DNA from: Branchipolynoe longqiensis
Lineage: Eukaryota > Annelida > Polychaeta > Phyllodocida > Polynoidae
Assembly: GCA_030323885.1 (NCBI GenBank)
Contig: CM059193.1
Span: 77,775,447-77,839,446, forward strand
DNA: 64,000 bases
Reading direction: 5' to 3'
Positions 42,455 to 55,066 of the stretch are shown one piece after another. How positions within the stretch are numbered: position 1 is the stretch's first letter; each line of letters opens with the position of its first letter. The notes beneath the pieces are model-generated. The model worked only from the letters and a program-made list of their open reading frames with translations. It had not been told where the DNA came from and did no database searches. Position numbers and translations under genes: made by a program.

Positions 42455-43560
42455 CTAGTATATAAATATTGAGCAGCTGGAATGGGCGTCCATTCTACTA
42501 AGGGCATCACAAACAGTATTAATGTGTGTATTAATATATATAGAATGAAAAACTAAATTATTCTCAACCGACAACCAAAACATTTCGCGCAACATGACCA
42601 TTATGTCGCCCGAGCGAGAGCGGCCCATATTGAGTGACGCCTGAACCACTGCACTGTCCATTATACAAACAATCTCAGAATTTGACCAATCAGCCGCCCA
42701 GTGGCGAGCGCCCTCAACTACTGCGTGCATCTCCTTGATGTTAATAGGTTTGTCACCCATCCCCTCTATTAGACAGACCCCATGGTGACTACAAATGCGG
42801 TCTACAACGTGCTCGTCTAGACTGTTGAATGTGCCAACTAACTAGTCATTACCGAAAGTGGCTCCCAGGCCCCAACTAGAAGCGTCGCTATGCATAGCTC
42901 TAGTGGCTGCAAACTTCCCCAACATCCCTGCCTTACCATTGAAACGCGAGGCAAATTCAATCCACCAGTCGATATCAGCCCTAAAGCCGGCGTTAAGTCT
43001 TGCCTTAAAATAAGGTTCTTGAAGAGTACCAATCAAGTTATAGACCCTCATACTAAAGGTCCAGCCACCCCTAACCACCTTGGCGCAATGTGCCAAGAGG
43101 CCGCCCAGGCGCTCTAGCTCTTTCCTGCAAGCCTTTCTTTTTTACTTAAAACTTAGAAGTATCCCCTCAACTTCTCCAACTTATCTGTAGGAAGTGATAA
43201 TTCTAATGATTCAGAGTCTACCTCTATCCCAAGGACCCTAACGCTCTTGGATGGGGAAATAAGTTTTTTATAACTAATATTTAAAAAAAAACCTACGGAG
43301 AATAGCAATGACTATCTGTTGATACTCAGATGCCTGCTCACATGTACTGCCAATGACACAAAAATGACACAAAAATCATCGAGGTAATTTACTACATGGC
43401 CAACCCCCTCTCTAGCTGCACACCGCACTATGAAATCTGAGATGCGTGAAAAAATATAGGGCCTCGAAGACATGCCCATGCATAGCCTACTATCAGTTAA
43501 ATATGTATCACAATCATCTCCCTTAAACCGCCATTTAAGTCCCTGACTCGTCCTATTATC
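42455..43560 (-). pseudogene. DIRS-like element 2: RT and RNase H
   Basis: The RT includes SRPYIFSRISDFIV and the catalytic YLDDF. The connection has NAGFRADIDWWIEFASRF. RNase H has HSDASSWGLGATFGND, KEMHAVVEGARHW and a final NTVCDALSR-like end, the order seen in DIRS/Ngaro pol. Stops and frame changes break it, and the N-terminal half of RT is missing. Confidence 0.7.
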
Positions 43561-43579
43561 TGGGTGAATATGGCACCCT

Positions 43580-44513
43580 CCTCACAAAGTTCACTCAGTC
43601 AAACGTCCGCATAGTCAAATTCCGGCGATATTACTTGACCTCCAATGCCACCTCCCCGGCCATCGCCCCATAACGTGTCGACCCCTATAAACGTGTCACA
43701 TTCACCATCACCATGACTGAAGAATGGTATTAGGGGTGCCGGTTCACCCGGCTCTTGCGTAACACTCACAGCAGTCCTAGCCTCAATCAGGGCCCTAACA
43801 GCCTGGCATTCCTGGCTACTTGGCGCATTCGAGTGTCCACCACCTGTCGATTCCGTGCCGCCACCATCACACCCTTTTTCACACTGACTCGTCAGCCCTT
43901 AGTGTTACGCTTGTGGCCCTTCACGCCGCACTTCGAACATATATGGCCGAAACGGCACTCCACCTCCATTTTTGTACAGCCCAGGGCCGTTCAGGGTCCG
44001 TCTCGGAGGCGCCTCGGAGATGGCACTGACGTCATGCTAGTCTGAACTGCACAAACAATTTGTCACCTCGAAAATGGCCGCCCCCTTACGCGGTGACAAG
44101 TTGCAATGCAAATGCTGCGCTGTGATAGGCTGAAACTACTGGATACGGCGGCCATTTTCGAGGCGCTTTTTGTCTCCTATCTGAAAATGGAGGCGTCGCC
44201 GAGACGTCGCCGCGACGCACCCTGAATGCAAATAAGCCAAAAAGCATCACCGCGACGTCGCCGAGACGTCGCCGAGACGGACTCTGAATGCGGCCCTGAT
44301 CTCTGTTGTGGGCGCGCTTGCCGCCAGCTGTCCCTGCAACAGTCACGCGTTGCGTGTTGTCGCCAAAAGCCCCCTTCTCTTTTTTATAACAAACATTTGC
44401 CTGACTGTAGTGCAGAACACTCTTGCCAGTATAGGCCTCAGTGAAGGCGGCAAAGCCTTTCGTCTCCGCTAATTTCCTAATGGCGGCATCATATTCGACA
44501 TGACTCGATAGCA
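43580..44513 (-). pseudogene. DIRS-like element 2: C-terminal gag part
   Basis: Reads HVEYDAAIRKLAETKGFAAF and onward to KRAHNRD, is interrupted by M3 (43982-44298), and resumes GCTKMEVECRFGHICSKC followed by GVKGH, a Cys/His cluster resembling a nucleic-acid-binding knuckle. It ends with a polar tail and stop near 43615. Confidence 0.55.
43982..44298. mobile_element. MITE M3, GTCGCCGAGACG-iterating
   Basis: The ends CAGGGCCGTTCAGGGTCCGT and CAGGGCCGCATTCAGAGTCC (complement of right end) are inverted copies running into GTCTCGG. The interior iterates GTCGCCGAGACG/GAGGCGCCTCGG words and contains an AAAATGG-CCGCC block in both orientations. The target duplication was not resolved. Confidence 0.75.
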
Positions 44514-44664
44514 TGTAGCGTAGTGGTAGTGTAATGACAGAGACGTGACTCTTCCAAGTTCTAGACAACAAGTGCCAGTTTATTGTGCCTCACTTTACCA
44601 CGTCATGTGACCCCCACAGCGCTGGGTCTGGTCGGTCCTGATATACATATATGCATACACTACA
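44514..44664 (-). repeat. 3' LTR of Gypsy B
   Basis: Matches 49137-49287 along 151 bp; includes CCACGTCATGTGACCCCCAC. Confidence 0.88.
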
Positions 44665-44720
44665 TCTTCCTTTTATCGAAAAATGTTTCTTTTCTGACCG
44701 TACCATTGTTTCTTTGTTTC

Positions 44721-44724
<4 letters not shown>

Positions 44725-44758
<34 letters not shown>

Positions 44759-44760
44759 AG
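44725..44760. repeat. (AT)n tract
   Basis: About 30 bp of pure AT dinucleotide between the 3' LTR and the end of the integrase frame of Gypsy B. Confidence 0.8.
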
Positions 44761-45469
44761 CTTAATTACTAGCATCGTCGGTATTAATTATTCTCGATCT
44801 TCGGGGAGACTGTCCACTCTCTTATTTGAATATACATCTCTGTCTCCAATAAACAATCTCTCTACCATGTCTTGTTCTTAATATTAATCTACGAGGATAG
44901 CAATTGTGATGCTTTACAGTTCATTACATCTCTCATCAGATATGTTGTGCTTCTAATGCATTCGACCAATGGTACTACCTATATACATATCGACACTTGT
45001 ATTAACAATTCATCAGTGACTGACCATGGCCATTCATCTGTCACTACAGTTCAAGTCTATTATACGCATAGTCATATGACCTATATCTAATGTTATTATG
45101 TACCTGTGCTGACTGGTGTTCGCGGGTGTTATGCGCTACTCACATGTTTTGTTTACACCCTCAGCAGTCCATTCGATGCCTGGGCCTGACTGTCCTACCG
45201 TGTCGCATTACGTATGGACTGTTTTCATTATCCTAGATTAGTATTAGATGGTTGGTGTCGCGCTCTGAATGGCCTGGACTTGTGATTGTTGTTTCTCGTT
45301 TGATTCCTGTGTGCTGAAAATTAGTGTTCTGTTTCTGCGCACTGTTTTGTTTTCCTGATTTTGTATTTTGTACTCTCTTTTGTTTGTGTTGTTGTTCTCG
45401 ATAATGATGCCCTTCTCCCACTGATTTTTATGATTTTGGAATCTTATTTTCTCGCCTGTCTTCAGTAAT

Positions 45470-46384
45470 TTATGAGGTCTTCCTGCATGATGGTCGTAAT
45501 AGACCTTTTGTTTCTTTTGGATGTTTTTTTATTTGTGTTTTTGTCGTTGGTATCACAAATGCTTTCAAGTATTTTGGTAGTAGAGGGCTGTTCGATCGTA
45601 ATTTCCTGCTCATCATCAACTGCGCTGGAGAAGCTTCTAATTCTTGTATGGTTGTGTGTCTAAAAGCAAGGAGGGCCAAGTTGAAGTTGGTGTTATCGGC
45701 TGTTGATTTTCTTAGTAAGGATTTAATTGTTTGTACGCCCCGCTCAACTTGGCCATTACTTCTTGGGTACGAAGGACTCGAGTGCGTTATTCTAAATCCA
45801 TACTTTGTTGCAAATTTGTTATATTCATCGGTAGTAAATTGCGGGCCATTGTCGGAGACAACTTCATTTGGAATGCCATACTGTGCAAACATTTGTTTTA
45901 GCGCGTCAACTACTGTTTTGCTTATGGTGTTTTCAAGCTGGACTACTTCTGGGAATTTTGAATAGTAATCGACCAACAACAAGTAATTGTCATGATTAAA
46001 GTAGAATAAATCTACTCCTACTTTATAGAATGGGAGATCCGGTATCGTGTGACTAATTAAAGGTTCCTTGTGTGGTTGTTGCCTCCCTGATTGGTATGTT
46101 TCACACCATGAAATTTTATCCTGCAATTGTTTATCTAACCCCGGCCAAAACAGATAATCCCTCGGAAGCTGCTTGCATTTGACGATGCCTAAATGTGATT
46201 TGTGCAACTTCTCTATCATTTTTTGTTGGAGTTTATGTGGGATTACGATTCGAGTATTTTTCATAACAATGTTGTTGTGTGTTGTCAGTTCGTCTTTGTA
46301 TGTGTAGTATGGTTTTATTTCATCTGGTACATCATTTTGTTTGGGCCAGCCATGTCGGTTGAACTCCGTAAGCCTTTTGAGCAT
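45470..46384 (-). pseudogene. Gypsy B integrase
   Basis: 304 codons with LHKSHLGIVKCKQL and later ETYQ where CxxC is expected (the first zinc cysteine is lost: CETY), catalytic D in KVGVDLF, D in SDNGPQF and E in NGQVERGVQ. It ends early compared with Gypsy A (428 codons) after a frame change. Confidence 0.82.
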
Positions 46385-46546
46385 GCGATCTTTGCATGTT
46401 TCTTCGGCTATCTTCTCTAGCTCATCTTCTGCGTAACTTAAGGCTGCAATGGATAGGGTTGCATCATATAAATTTTCTGGAATTGTTTTTGTTGAATGCG
46501 CTCGTGAAAGCGTATCAGCAAAGTATATGCTAGTTCCTTTTATATA

Positions 46547-49070
46547 TTATACTTTAAGGTCATAGTTCTGAAGTCTCATCCTCATTCTCTGAAGCCTGGC
46601 AGTTAAAGTATGTATTGGTTTGTTAATAATGTTTAGGAGAGGCTTGTGATCCGTTTCGCCTACAATTTCTTGCCCAAATATATATTCATGGAATTTTGAG
46701 CGGCCGAAACAGATCGCAAGCATCTCCTTCTCGATAACTGCATAATTACTTTGACACTTGTCGAGTGCTTTGGAAGCCATGCTGATCGGTAACCTGTCTT
46801 GTAATAATGCTGCTCCCAACCCATATTTGGATGGATCTACTTGTATCGTTACTTTCTTAGAAATGTCAAAATATCTCAGTACTGGGGCTTTAGTTAGCAA
46901 ATTATTTAGTTTACTAAATGCTTCATCGTGCTCTCTTTCCCAATGTCATGCTACATCTTTGGATAGTAATACTCTCAATGGCTTTGCGACTTCGGATAAA
47001 TTTGGGATAAATTTATCGATGTAACCTACCATCCCCAGGAATCTTTGCACTCCTGCTTTATCTGTTGGTTTGGCTAACTCATTTATCGCTTGAACTCGTT
47101 CCGAGTTTGGCTTCAGTCCTTCGCCCGTTAACAGATGCCCTACATATTCGACCTCAGTTCGGCAAATCTTCGATTTCTCCGGATTTAATTTTAAACCAAC
47201 CTTTCAAGCTCTTTTTAGCACGCTTTCTAACCTCTTGTTATGTTCTGCAATGTTCAAACTGAATATGAGAATATCATCCACTACAACGGCCACACCTTGG
47301 AGGTCCCCCAGGATATTATCCATCTCTTGGATAAAGATATCGACGGCTGTCTTTATACCAAAGGGCAGCCGGGTATATCTATATCGCCCCCACGGTGTGT
47401 TAAATGTACATAATTGAGCTATCTTCGTCCAATGCGACCTGCCAATGTCCGCTTTGTGCATCTAATACAGTGAAATATTTTGCACCTGAGGTTCTCGCTA
47501 CAACTTGCTCGACGGTTCTTATCGGGTAGGGGCCACAGAGTATTGCCTTATTCAGTTTCGTGGGATCAAGGCAAATCCTGATGTTATTCATTATTTTTAC
47601 TATGGTGATCAAGTTTACCCATTGTGTGGGCTCACTCTGTTCCACAATGACTCCTATTTTTAGCATCCGGTCCATCTCAACCCGCACGGCATCATTTATG
47701 GCATGTGAGATTCGTCTTGGTGGATCAATTACAGGGGGGATTTTTTTGTCAATGTGTATTGTAGCGTTAACCTTAATGCAACCGAGACCTTTGAAAACAT
47801 CATTGTATTTATTTACCAGGAGTCTTGCTTCATCGGGCATCTCGGGTGTTTTACTGTCTCTGCTTATTGCATGAACTCGGTGTAGCAAGTTCAAGTCCTC
47901 ACACGCCTCCTTCCCTAGTATTGCACATCCACTGTCTATTATCTGGAACTTGAATAGTTTTCCTTGTATGTTCAGCATCACTTCCCCCCAAGGGCATATA
48001 CGCTCTTCGGTAAACGTGATGAGTCTGCATTTGGGAGGTTGTATCTTCATATTCGGCAACTTCATAAGTATTTTTTCGGGTAGTATATTTGCTTCCGAGC
48101 CACTGTCCAGTTTGAACGTGATTGGTTCGCCGCATGTCTTCAATGTTTCGAACCATAGCCGTGGATGTTTGTCAACCTCTTCTCCGATGGCTCCGACGAA
48201 GATGTCACCGGTATCTTCATCTTGCTCCTCTGCTGCTTCCTCCGGCCAGGTGTCATACTCATCGGGGAAGTCCATGTCAATGGCGTTCACTGGTGTAGTT
48301 TGCTGTTGCCTGCTTCTGCAAACTTTGGTGAAATGTCCTCTTTTCCCGCACGTAATGCAGTGTTTCCCTTGCGCCGGACCTGTATCTTGTATATGTGTGT
48401 ATCCACAGCAGCCGCATTGGGGTCATGTTGGGGTGTTCCTTGGCTGCGTTGCACACCTGCTCCATGTATGCGCCGGTGCCGGTAGGCGTGCTGTTACCGG
48501 GGGGCGTGGCGGCGGGCATTGCTGTTTCACTTTGCGGCGGACAATGGCGTGTACTTCAGCCTCAGCGTGTCTGTTTGCATTCCTTGCCAGGTGTGTCGAA
48601 GTGTGCTCCCTCCGGCGGCAAAATTCCAGACACTTTTCGAATGACAGGTCAGCAGTCTGTAGTAATTTATCGCGTAATGTGTCATCCTTGACCCCGCTAA
48701 CTAGCCTGTCACATAACATCGATTCTTCGGTGTCACCAAAATCACATTGCTCAACTCGATACTGTAATTCTCTGATGTACGTGTCGATATTTTTGGTGCC
48801 CTGGTTGTACGTATAGAATTGATATCGCACTATTGTTCTATTTGACTTGCTGTTGCAATATTTGTTGAACACTTCTACTAGAGGTTTTATCTTGTCACAT
48901 TCTCTGCTCTCAAATTTCATAGCATGGTGAACTTTTTGGGCATTTGCTCCCGCAACGTGTAGCAATGTGCAGCATTGTGTTCGTTCACTCTTACCGGTTA
49001 CTCCTGTCAGCCCGGCGCATAGCTGATGTGCCACATACGCCAATTCAATGCCACATACCCCTCTAAGCAA
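46547..49070 (-). pseudogene. Gypsy B gag-pol (frameshifted)
   Basis: Pieces: gag 49070-48423 (similar to Gypsy A gag, for example DTYIRELQYRVEQC), a damaged zinc-knuckle zone, protease with FKLDSGSEANILP (48290-47400; DSG in place of DTG), RT with RLPFGIKTAVDIF and VVVDDILIF (47461-47204), and RNase H with QVDPSKYGLGAAL (46900-46547), where the catalytic Asp-Ala-Ser is now DPS. At least three frame changes separate them, so the copy is dead. Confidence 0.85.
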
Positions 49071-49136
49071 AGGGGAGGTGGCGGTTCCAGTCCCATTCCT
49101 GACATACCATCTGTTTCTTGTTCACATCTGACACCA

Positions 49137-49287
49137 TGTAGCGTGGTGGTAGTGTAATGACAGAGATGTGACTCCTTCAAGTTCTAGACAACAAGTGCCA
49201 GTTTATTGTACCTCACTTTACCACGTCATGTGACCCCCACAGCGCTGGGTCTGGTCGGTCCTGATATACATATATGCATACACTACA
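49137..49287 (-). repeat. 5' LTR of Gypsy B
   Basis: 151 bp, TGTAG at the left and CACTACA at the right, followed on the minus strand by the primer site. Confidence 0.88.
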
Positions 49288-49760
49288 ATAATCATCCGTA
49301 CACCTTCTTCTCCTGGCCCCCGTTCCTGGAGCGCTTCCTGGAGCTGCCGTAAGTTGAATGGCCGCTGGTCGTTGCCACCAGTATTGTCCCATCCGCCATC
49401 TTGGAAGCGTCCCTGGAAATGCCCCCTTCAGCCATGACGGTCGGCCGGTTGATTTCGCGTCCACGTCCTCACGCCGCTCTCTCCGCTAACAGCCCGTCCC
49501 TTACCTCTATTAACTCATCCAGTTCCTTTTCATTTCGCAATACATCTATTTCTCTCCGAGTTTCCTTGCGTTGCTCCACCACGCTCATACAGCTCACCGC
49601 AGTTTCCAACACAGTGACATCGTCCATACACACATCTTTAGATATTCTTGCAGCCATAGTGCTTCTCGTCTCACGCGCACTATATTCCTCCTCACCGGCA
49701 TTACAAATGTTACTTTTATTATGAGTTCTGCCACAAGCACTAAAGAACTTCAGTGGCATG
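49288..49760 (-). pseudogene. DIRS-like element 2: N-terminal gag part
   Basis: Reads EEEYSARETRSTMAARISKD, then RKETRREIDVLRNEKELDEL, a charged helical (coiled-coil-like) stretch, then a proline/arginine-rich tail up to the Gypsy B insertion. Assigned by position only. Confidence 0.45.
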
Positions 49761-50012
49761 CTATAGCTACGTACAAGAGATACATGTAGAATGCAATTAC
49801 GGTTAGCACTAGCGGAGCTGCACACCGAGACTTGCTAGCAAAGTAAAAATTGGATATGTTCTGGCACAGATGACCGGCTGTAGTGAGTGGACTAGGCGGT
49901 GAGGGCGGTAGCAGCAATGGAAGGGTGCTGGCCCGCAGCAAATAAACATAACAAGCAGAGAGGCGGATAATTATTCAGTCGTACAATTAATAAATAAATA
50001 ATAATATAGACA

Positions 50013-50885
50013 ACACATAAAGGAATACTAGATGGGCCTATTCCACTCTACTCAAAGTCCCCAAGCCTTCCACAAACAAACTAATTAAAGCACCAATTTA
50101 CAAAGGCAGCATGATGTGGAACAACCTACCAGCCAGAACCAGGGCAGTGTCCTCTTACCTAGAATTTAAAAACTCACTAAGAGTACATCGGATTGGGCAG
50201 GCCCTTATGCAGTTAGAGTAAAGTATGTTCCATGGCTTCACCATACCGTAAGTGGCAGACCACCGAACCCTCGGCCTCGGTTCTCCCCCCACCTTTTTTC
50301 TTTGTTGCTGTTCCTCTGTTATTTCCAGTCAACCATATACAGTGACAGAGACAGTCCAAATATAAACGTCAAATTTAAGATCTAAATGCACTGGGATTGG
50401 TCCCACTGCTTCACTGGTCACAGCTGGTCCAGTGTATTATTAACAACCCCACCCCAACAACATAATTCATAAACTCACATAACTAACTACACTAGAGTTA
50501 CACAAGAATATTTCTAACAAACTAACATTTATATTGCCTAACTGCAACTGAACATTAAAACTTACTACAACCTTACCAACTGAATACAGAAGATAACTTC
50601 TGCTTACATTCTAAATACTATGTAAATACTCACATTGATCTGACTAATATTGATCTAATTATATGACACTACTGTTACGATATTGCTATGGAACTTTTGG
50701 GTTACAGAATTCCATTGTGTTACATGCTGAAAATTGTGTATTCAACAGTTATTGTATACCTTATTCTATATATCTTTTGTGTAAATAACCCTGAATTGAA
50801 AAATGGCGGGAAGACCAGTGCTTCGGCACTGACAAAAGACTTATTCAGCAGAATAAACATATTTACCAAAAAAAAGAAGAAGATA
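50013..50885 (+). mobile_element. LINE 3' end (family L-A), copy 3, with coding tail
   Basis: The longest of three copies. The coding part KAPIYKGSMMWNNLPARTRA then SSYLEFKNSLRVHRIG ends in a stop at about 50221. A 3' UTR of about 650 bp follows, with AATAAACATATTTACC and an A-rich tail. It identifies the 3290 and 31720 repeats as the same LINE. Confidence 0.78.
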
Positions 50886-51912
50886 TAGGCATCTGCCAAT
50901 TTATATTCATCTAATAGAATATATCACACATCAACCTGTATGTACATTGATCATATGGAAATAAATATTTTATTATTATTGGATGTATTCTTATAAGTTC
51001 TAACTATACTCGGCCACTGCTCCACAATCTCAGTGTTGCTGTTACTTGTTCCAGCTCAGTATCCTGACTTTTGGGTGCACATGAGGAATGTAAATGAATG
51101 TAATGAAGCTCGACTTTACCTGGCTCGACTTTACCCGGCTCGACCTTACCCTGCTCGACTTTACCTGGCTCGACTTTACCCGGCTCGACTTTACCCGGCT
51201 CGGCTTTAACCGGCTCGACTCTACCCAGCTCGACTCTACCCGTAATTTCGAGCCGGGTAAAGTTGAGCCGGGTAGAGTCAAGCCCGGTAAAGTCAAGCCG
51301 GGTAAAGTCGGGTTGGGTAAACTCGGGTGAGGTAAAGTGGGGTGAGGTAAAATGGGATTCGGTAAAGTGGGGTCGGGTAAAGTAGGGTCAGGTAAAGTCA
51401 TTCCTGGGAAAATCTGGTCGGGTAAAGTGTGGTCTGGTAAAGTCGGGTCGGGTAAAGTCGGGTCAGGTAAAGTCGTGTCGGGTAAACTCGGGTCGGGTGA
51501 ACTCGGGTCAGGTGAAGTCGAGTCGGGTGAAGTCGAGTCGGGTAAAGTCGGGTCGGGTAACGTCGAGGTGGGTAATGTCGAGGCGGGTAACGTTGAGGCG
51601 GGTAATGTCGAGGCGGGTAACATTGAGGCGGGTTACATCGAGGCGGGTAATGTCGAGGCGGGTAACACCGAGGCCGGTAGCGTCGAGGCGGGTAAAGTCG
51701 AGGCGGGTAACGTCGAGCCGGATAAAATCGACCTGGGTAAAGTCGGGTCGGGTAAAGTCGGGTCGGGTAAATTCGGGTGAGGTAAAGTGGGATGAGGTAA
51801 AGTGGGGTTGGGTAAAGCGGGGTTGGGTAAAGACGGGTAGGGTAAAGTAGGGTCAGGCAAAGTCGGTTCAGGGAAAAGTGTGGTCAGGTAAAGTGTGGTC
51901 GGGTAAAGTGCG

Positions 51913-52424
51913 CATTCCTTACACACGGTATGCGGTATGCGGCATGCGGTATATGAATTGCATGATTCCTTACACGCGGCATGTGGCATGCGGCATGTGG
52001 CACATGACTGGCTATATTTAAAAATAAAAATAAACAAGTATACTCAATACTGCACTGTATATGACCTAATATGGCATTTATATCTATGTACCTCTTGGCC
52101 TCTTGGTACGCCACATGGGGCTTCCTACCTTTATAATTACCAAATTATAGATAAGTATTCATATTTTTGTGGCTATGGTAGCATTTTTACCAACCCGAAC
52201 CGCACCACCACCACTACCATATGTTTCCCCTCTGCACCCTTGTGTGTGATCGTTCCGCAATGCTTAGTCGCCTCTCCGCATCTAAAACTAATGGACAAGT
52301 GCGACGTACGTTTCTATTCGCATACTGCATGCCGCAGCCGCATGCCGCACCGATCGCTACATGGACCGATCGAGTTGTCGCATTCGCATTCGCATTCACA
52401 TTCGCATACCGCATGTAAGGAATG
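51913..52424. mobile_element. MITE M5, GCGGTATGCG-iterating
   Basis: Ends CATTCCTTACACACGGTATG and CATTCCTTACATGCGGTATG (complement of the right end) are inverted copies. GCGGCATGC, GCGAATGC and CATTCGCATTCG words are iterated near both ends, around a unique middle. It is inserted in the FB2 core. Confidence 0.7.
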
Positions 52425-52449
52425 TAGCCCATAGGCTTCAAGGCGTTTC

Positions 52450-52581
52450 GATTTTTTGTCGCATTCGCATTCGCAGACCGCATGCCGCATGCTGCATGTA
52501 AGGAATGTATCCTTTAAAGGGTACATTCCTTACACGTGGTATGCGGTATGCGGTATGCGAATGCGAATGCTACAAAAAATC
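52450..52581. repeat. near-perfect palindrome of M5-type end sequence
   Basis: The centre is CCTTTAAAGG at about 52510-52520. GTAAGGAATGTA at the left mirrors TACATTCCTTAC at the right, and GCATTCGCATTCGC mirrors GCGAATGCGAATGC further out. It looks like two M5 ends joined head to head. A further half copy lies at 52617-52668. Confidence 0.75.
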
Positions 52582-54763
52582 TAAACGCGGGTGAGGTAAA
52601 GTGGGGTGAGGTAAAATGATTTTTTGTCGCATTCGCATTCGCATACCACATACCGCATGCCGCATGCCGGACCCGACTTTACCAGACCCTACTTTACCCG
52701 ACCTGACTATACCCGACCCGACTTTACCTGACCCGACTTTACCCAACCCGACTTCACGTGACCTGACTTCACCCAAGTCGACTTCACCCGACTCGACTTC
52801 ACACGACTCAACAAGTCGAGCCGGGTAAAGTCGAGGCAGGTAAAGTCAACCCGAATAAAGTCGAGCCGGGTAAAGTCGAGCCGGGTAAGGTTGACCTGGG
52901 TAAAGTCGAGCCGGTAAAAGTCGAGCCGGTAAAAGTCGAGCCGGTAAAAGTCGAGCCTGGTAAAGTTGAGCCGGATAAAGTCGAGCCGGGTAAAGTCGAG
53001 CCGGGTAAAGTCGAGCCAGGTAAAGTCGACCTGAATAAAGTCGAGCTGGGTAAAGTCGAGCTGGGTAAGGTTGACCCAGGTAAAGTCGAGCCGGGTAAAG
53101 TCGAGCCGGGTAACGTCGAGGCGGTTAGCGTCGAGGCAAGAAACGTCGAGGCGGGTGAAGTCGGGTCCGGTAAATTTGGGTCAGGTACAGTCGGGTCAGG
53201 TAAAGTCGGGTCGGGTAAAGTTGGGTCAGGTAAACTTGGGTTAGGTAAAGTGGGGTCGGGTAAAGTGGGGTCGGGTAAAGTGGGGTCGGGTAAAGTGGGG
53301 TCGGGTAAAATAGGTCAGGTAAATACTGGTGGGGTAAAGTATGGTCAGGAAGTCGGTTTGGGGAAAGTAGGGTTGGGTAAAGTGTCCTCAGGTAAAGTTG
53401 GGTTGGGTAAAGTTGGGTTGGGTAAAGTTGGGTTGGGTAAAGTCATGTCAGCTGAAGTCGGGTCAGGTGAAGTCGGGTCGGTTGAAATCGAGTCGGGTGA
53501 AGTCGAGTCAGATGAAGTCGAGGCAGGTAACGTCGAGGTGGGTAACATCAAGGCAGGTAACGTCGAGGTGGGTAACGTCGAGGCGGGTAAGGTCGAGGCG
53601 GGTAAGGTCAAGTCAAGTAAAGTTGAGTCGAGTAAAGTTGAGTCGAGTAAAGTCGAGTTGGGTTAAGTCGAGTCGGGTAAAGTCGAGTCCAGTAAATTTG
53701 GGTCGGGTAAAGTCGGGTCGGGTAAACTCGGGTCAGGTTAAGTGGGGTCAGCTAAAGTGGGGATGGGTAAAGTGGGGTCGGGTAAAGTAGGGCCAATAAA
53801 GTCTGGTCGGGGAAAGTCGGGTCGGGTGAAGTCGGGTTGGGTGAAGTTGAGTCGGATGAGTCGGATGAAGTCTAGTCGGGTGAAGTCGAGTTGGCTGAAG
53901 TCGGGTCGGGTGAAGTCGGGTCGGGTGAGGTCGGGTCGTGTAAAGTCGAGGCGGGTAAAGTCGAGGTGGGTAACATCGAGGCGGGTAACGTCGAGGTGGG
54001 TAATGTCGAAGCGCGTAACATTGAAGCGAATAACGTTGAGGCGGGTAATGTCGAGGTGGGTTACATCGAGGCAGGTAACATCGAGGCTGGTAACGTCGAG
54101 GCGTGTAAGGTCAAGTCGGGTAAAGTCAAGTCGGGTAAATTTGGGTCCGGTAAAGTGGGGTCCGGTAAACTCGGGTCAGGTTAAGTGGGGTCGGGTAAAG
54201 TGGAGTTGGGTAAAGTGGGGTCGGGTAAAGTGGGGTCGCGTAAATACGGGTTTGGTAGAGTAGGGTCGGGTAAAGTCGAGTCGTGTAAAGTCATGTCTGG
54301 TGAACACGGGTCGGGTGAACTCGGGTCGGGTGAAGTCGGGTTGGGTGAAGTCGAGTCAGGTGGAGTCGAGTTGGCTGAAGTCGGGTCGGGTGAAGTTGGG
54401 GCAGGTGAGGTTGGGCCACGTAAAGTCGAGGCGGGTAACGTTGTGGTGGGTAACGTCGAGGCAGGTAACGTCGAGGCGGGTAACGTCGAGGCAGGTAACG
54501 TCGAGGCAGGTAACGTCGAGGTGGAGAAAGTCGAGCCGGGTAAAGTCGAGCTGGGTAAAAGCCGGGTAAAGTCACGCCGGATAACATAGAGCTGGGTAAA
54601 GCCGAGCCGGGTAAAGCCGAGCCGGGTAAAGCCGAGCCGGGTAAAACCGAGTCAGGTAACGTCGAGCAATATCGAGTTAGGTAAAAACATATTTATTAAT
54701 ATTAATATAATTATGCATTCAATAAAAGTTGTAAGACATTCTTTAAAAAAAAAAAAAATCCGG

Positions 54764-54838
54764 GTCCAAGATTCGAACCGGTTACCCTCTGATCTTGAGA
54801 CCAACAGTCTGACACCTGAGCAACAGAAGAAGTCCAAC
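54764..54838 (-). other. tRNA-like sequence in the FB2 arm
   Basis: Minus strand: TGTTGCTCAGGTGTCAGACT, then TTGGTCTCAAGATCAGAGGG and AACCGGTTCGAATCTTGGAC. It has A and B boxes with tRNA spacing; the anticodon arm is imperfect. Confidence 0.6.
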
Positions 54839-55066
54839 CTATAACTGTCCAACTGGTGTCAGAATGCTGGGAGGTCCTGAAAGCATGTGAATAATGAGCA
54901 ATCAATATGATTAGGAATAATATGAACAAAATTCAATAGTAAGGATAATAAATAAATAAATATGAAAATAAATTCAATAACATTTAAATAAATATCACCA
55001 CATCATCATTGATTCATGACTGATCATCATGGTGGAGCTAGAGGTGGACTGGTGGGGGTGTGGGTA

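Larger units (their letters stand above)
44514..49287 (-). mobile_element. Gypsy-type LTR retrotransposon B (degraded)
   Basis: LTRs of 151 bp at 44514-44664 and 49137-49287, TGTAG to CTACA, with about five differences by eye. Primer site TGGTGTCAGATGTGAAC at the 5' LTR (complement of 49120-49136) and purine tract AAAAGGAAGA next to the 3' LTR (44665-44674). All pol domains are present but frameshifted. It is related to Gypsy A by protein motifs and primer site. I could not see a clear target duplication. Confidence 0.88.
42455..49990 (-). mobile_element. DIRS-like retroelement 2, split by Gypsy B and MITE M3
   Basis: On the minus strand from about 49960 leftward: a gag-like coiled-coil (49760-49288), Gypsy B insertion (49287-44514), more gag with a Cys/His cluster (44513-43580, itself split by M3), a deleted junction, then RT with NYLDDF (complement near 43380), WWIEFASRF, and RNase H (42455-43100). 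The recombinase was not found. It lies upstream of the astacin gene. Confidence 0.65.
51108..54690. repeat. 15-bp minisatellite core of FB2
   Basis: It starts as GACTTTACCCGGCTC (51108-51245), flips strand at about 51246, then alternates blocks of AAAGTCGAGCC, AAAGTCGGGTC, GAAGTCGGGTC and AACGTCGAGGC type. At least four AACGTCGAGGC blocks recur (51560-51720, 53520-53600, 53950-54110, 54425-54530), giving higher-order repeats of roughly 400-600 bp. Frames encode pentapeptide repeats only. Confidence 0.88.
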
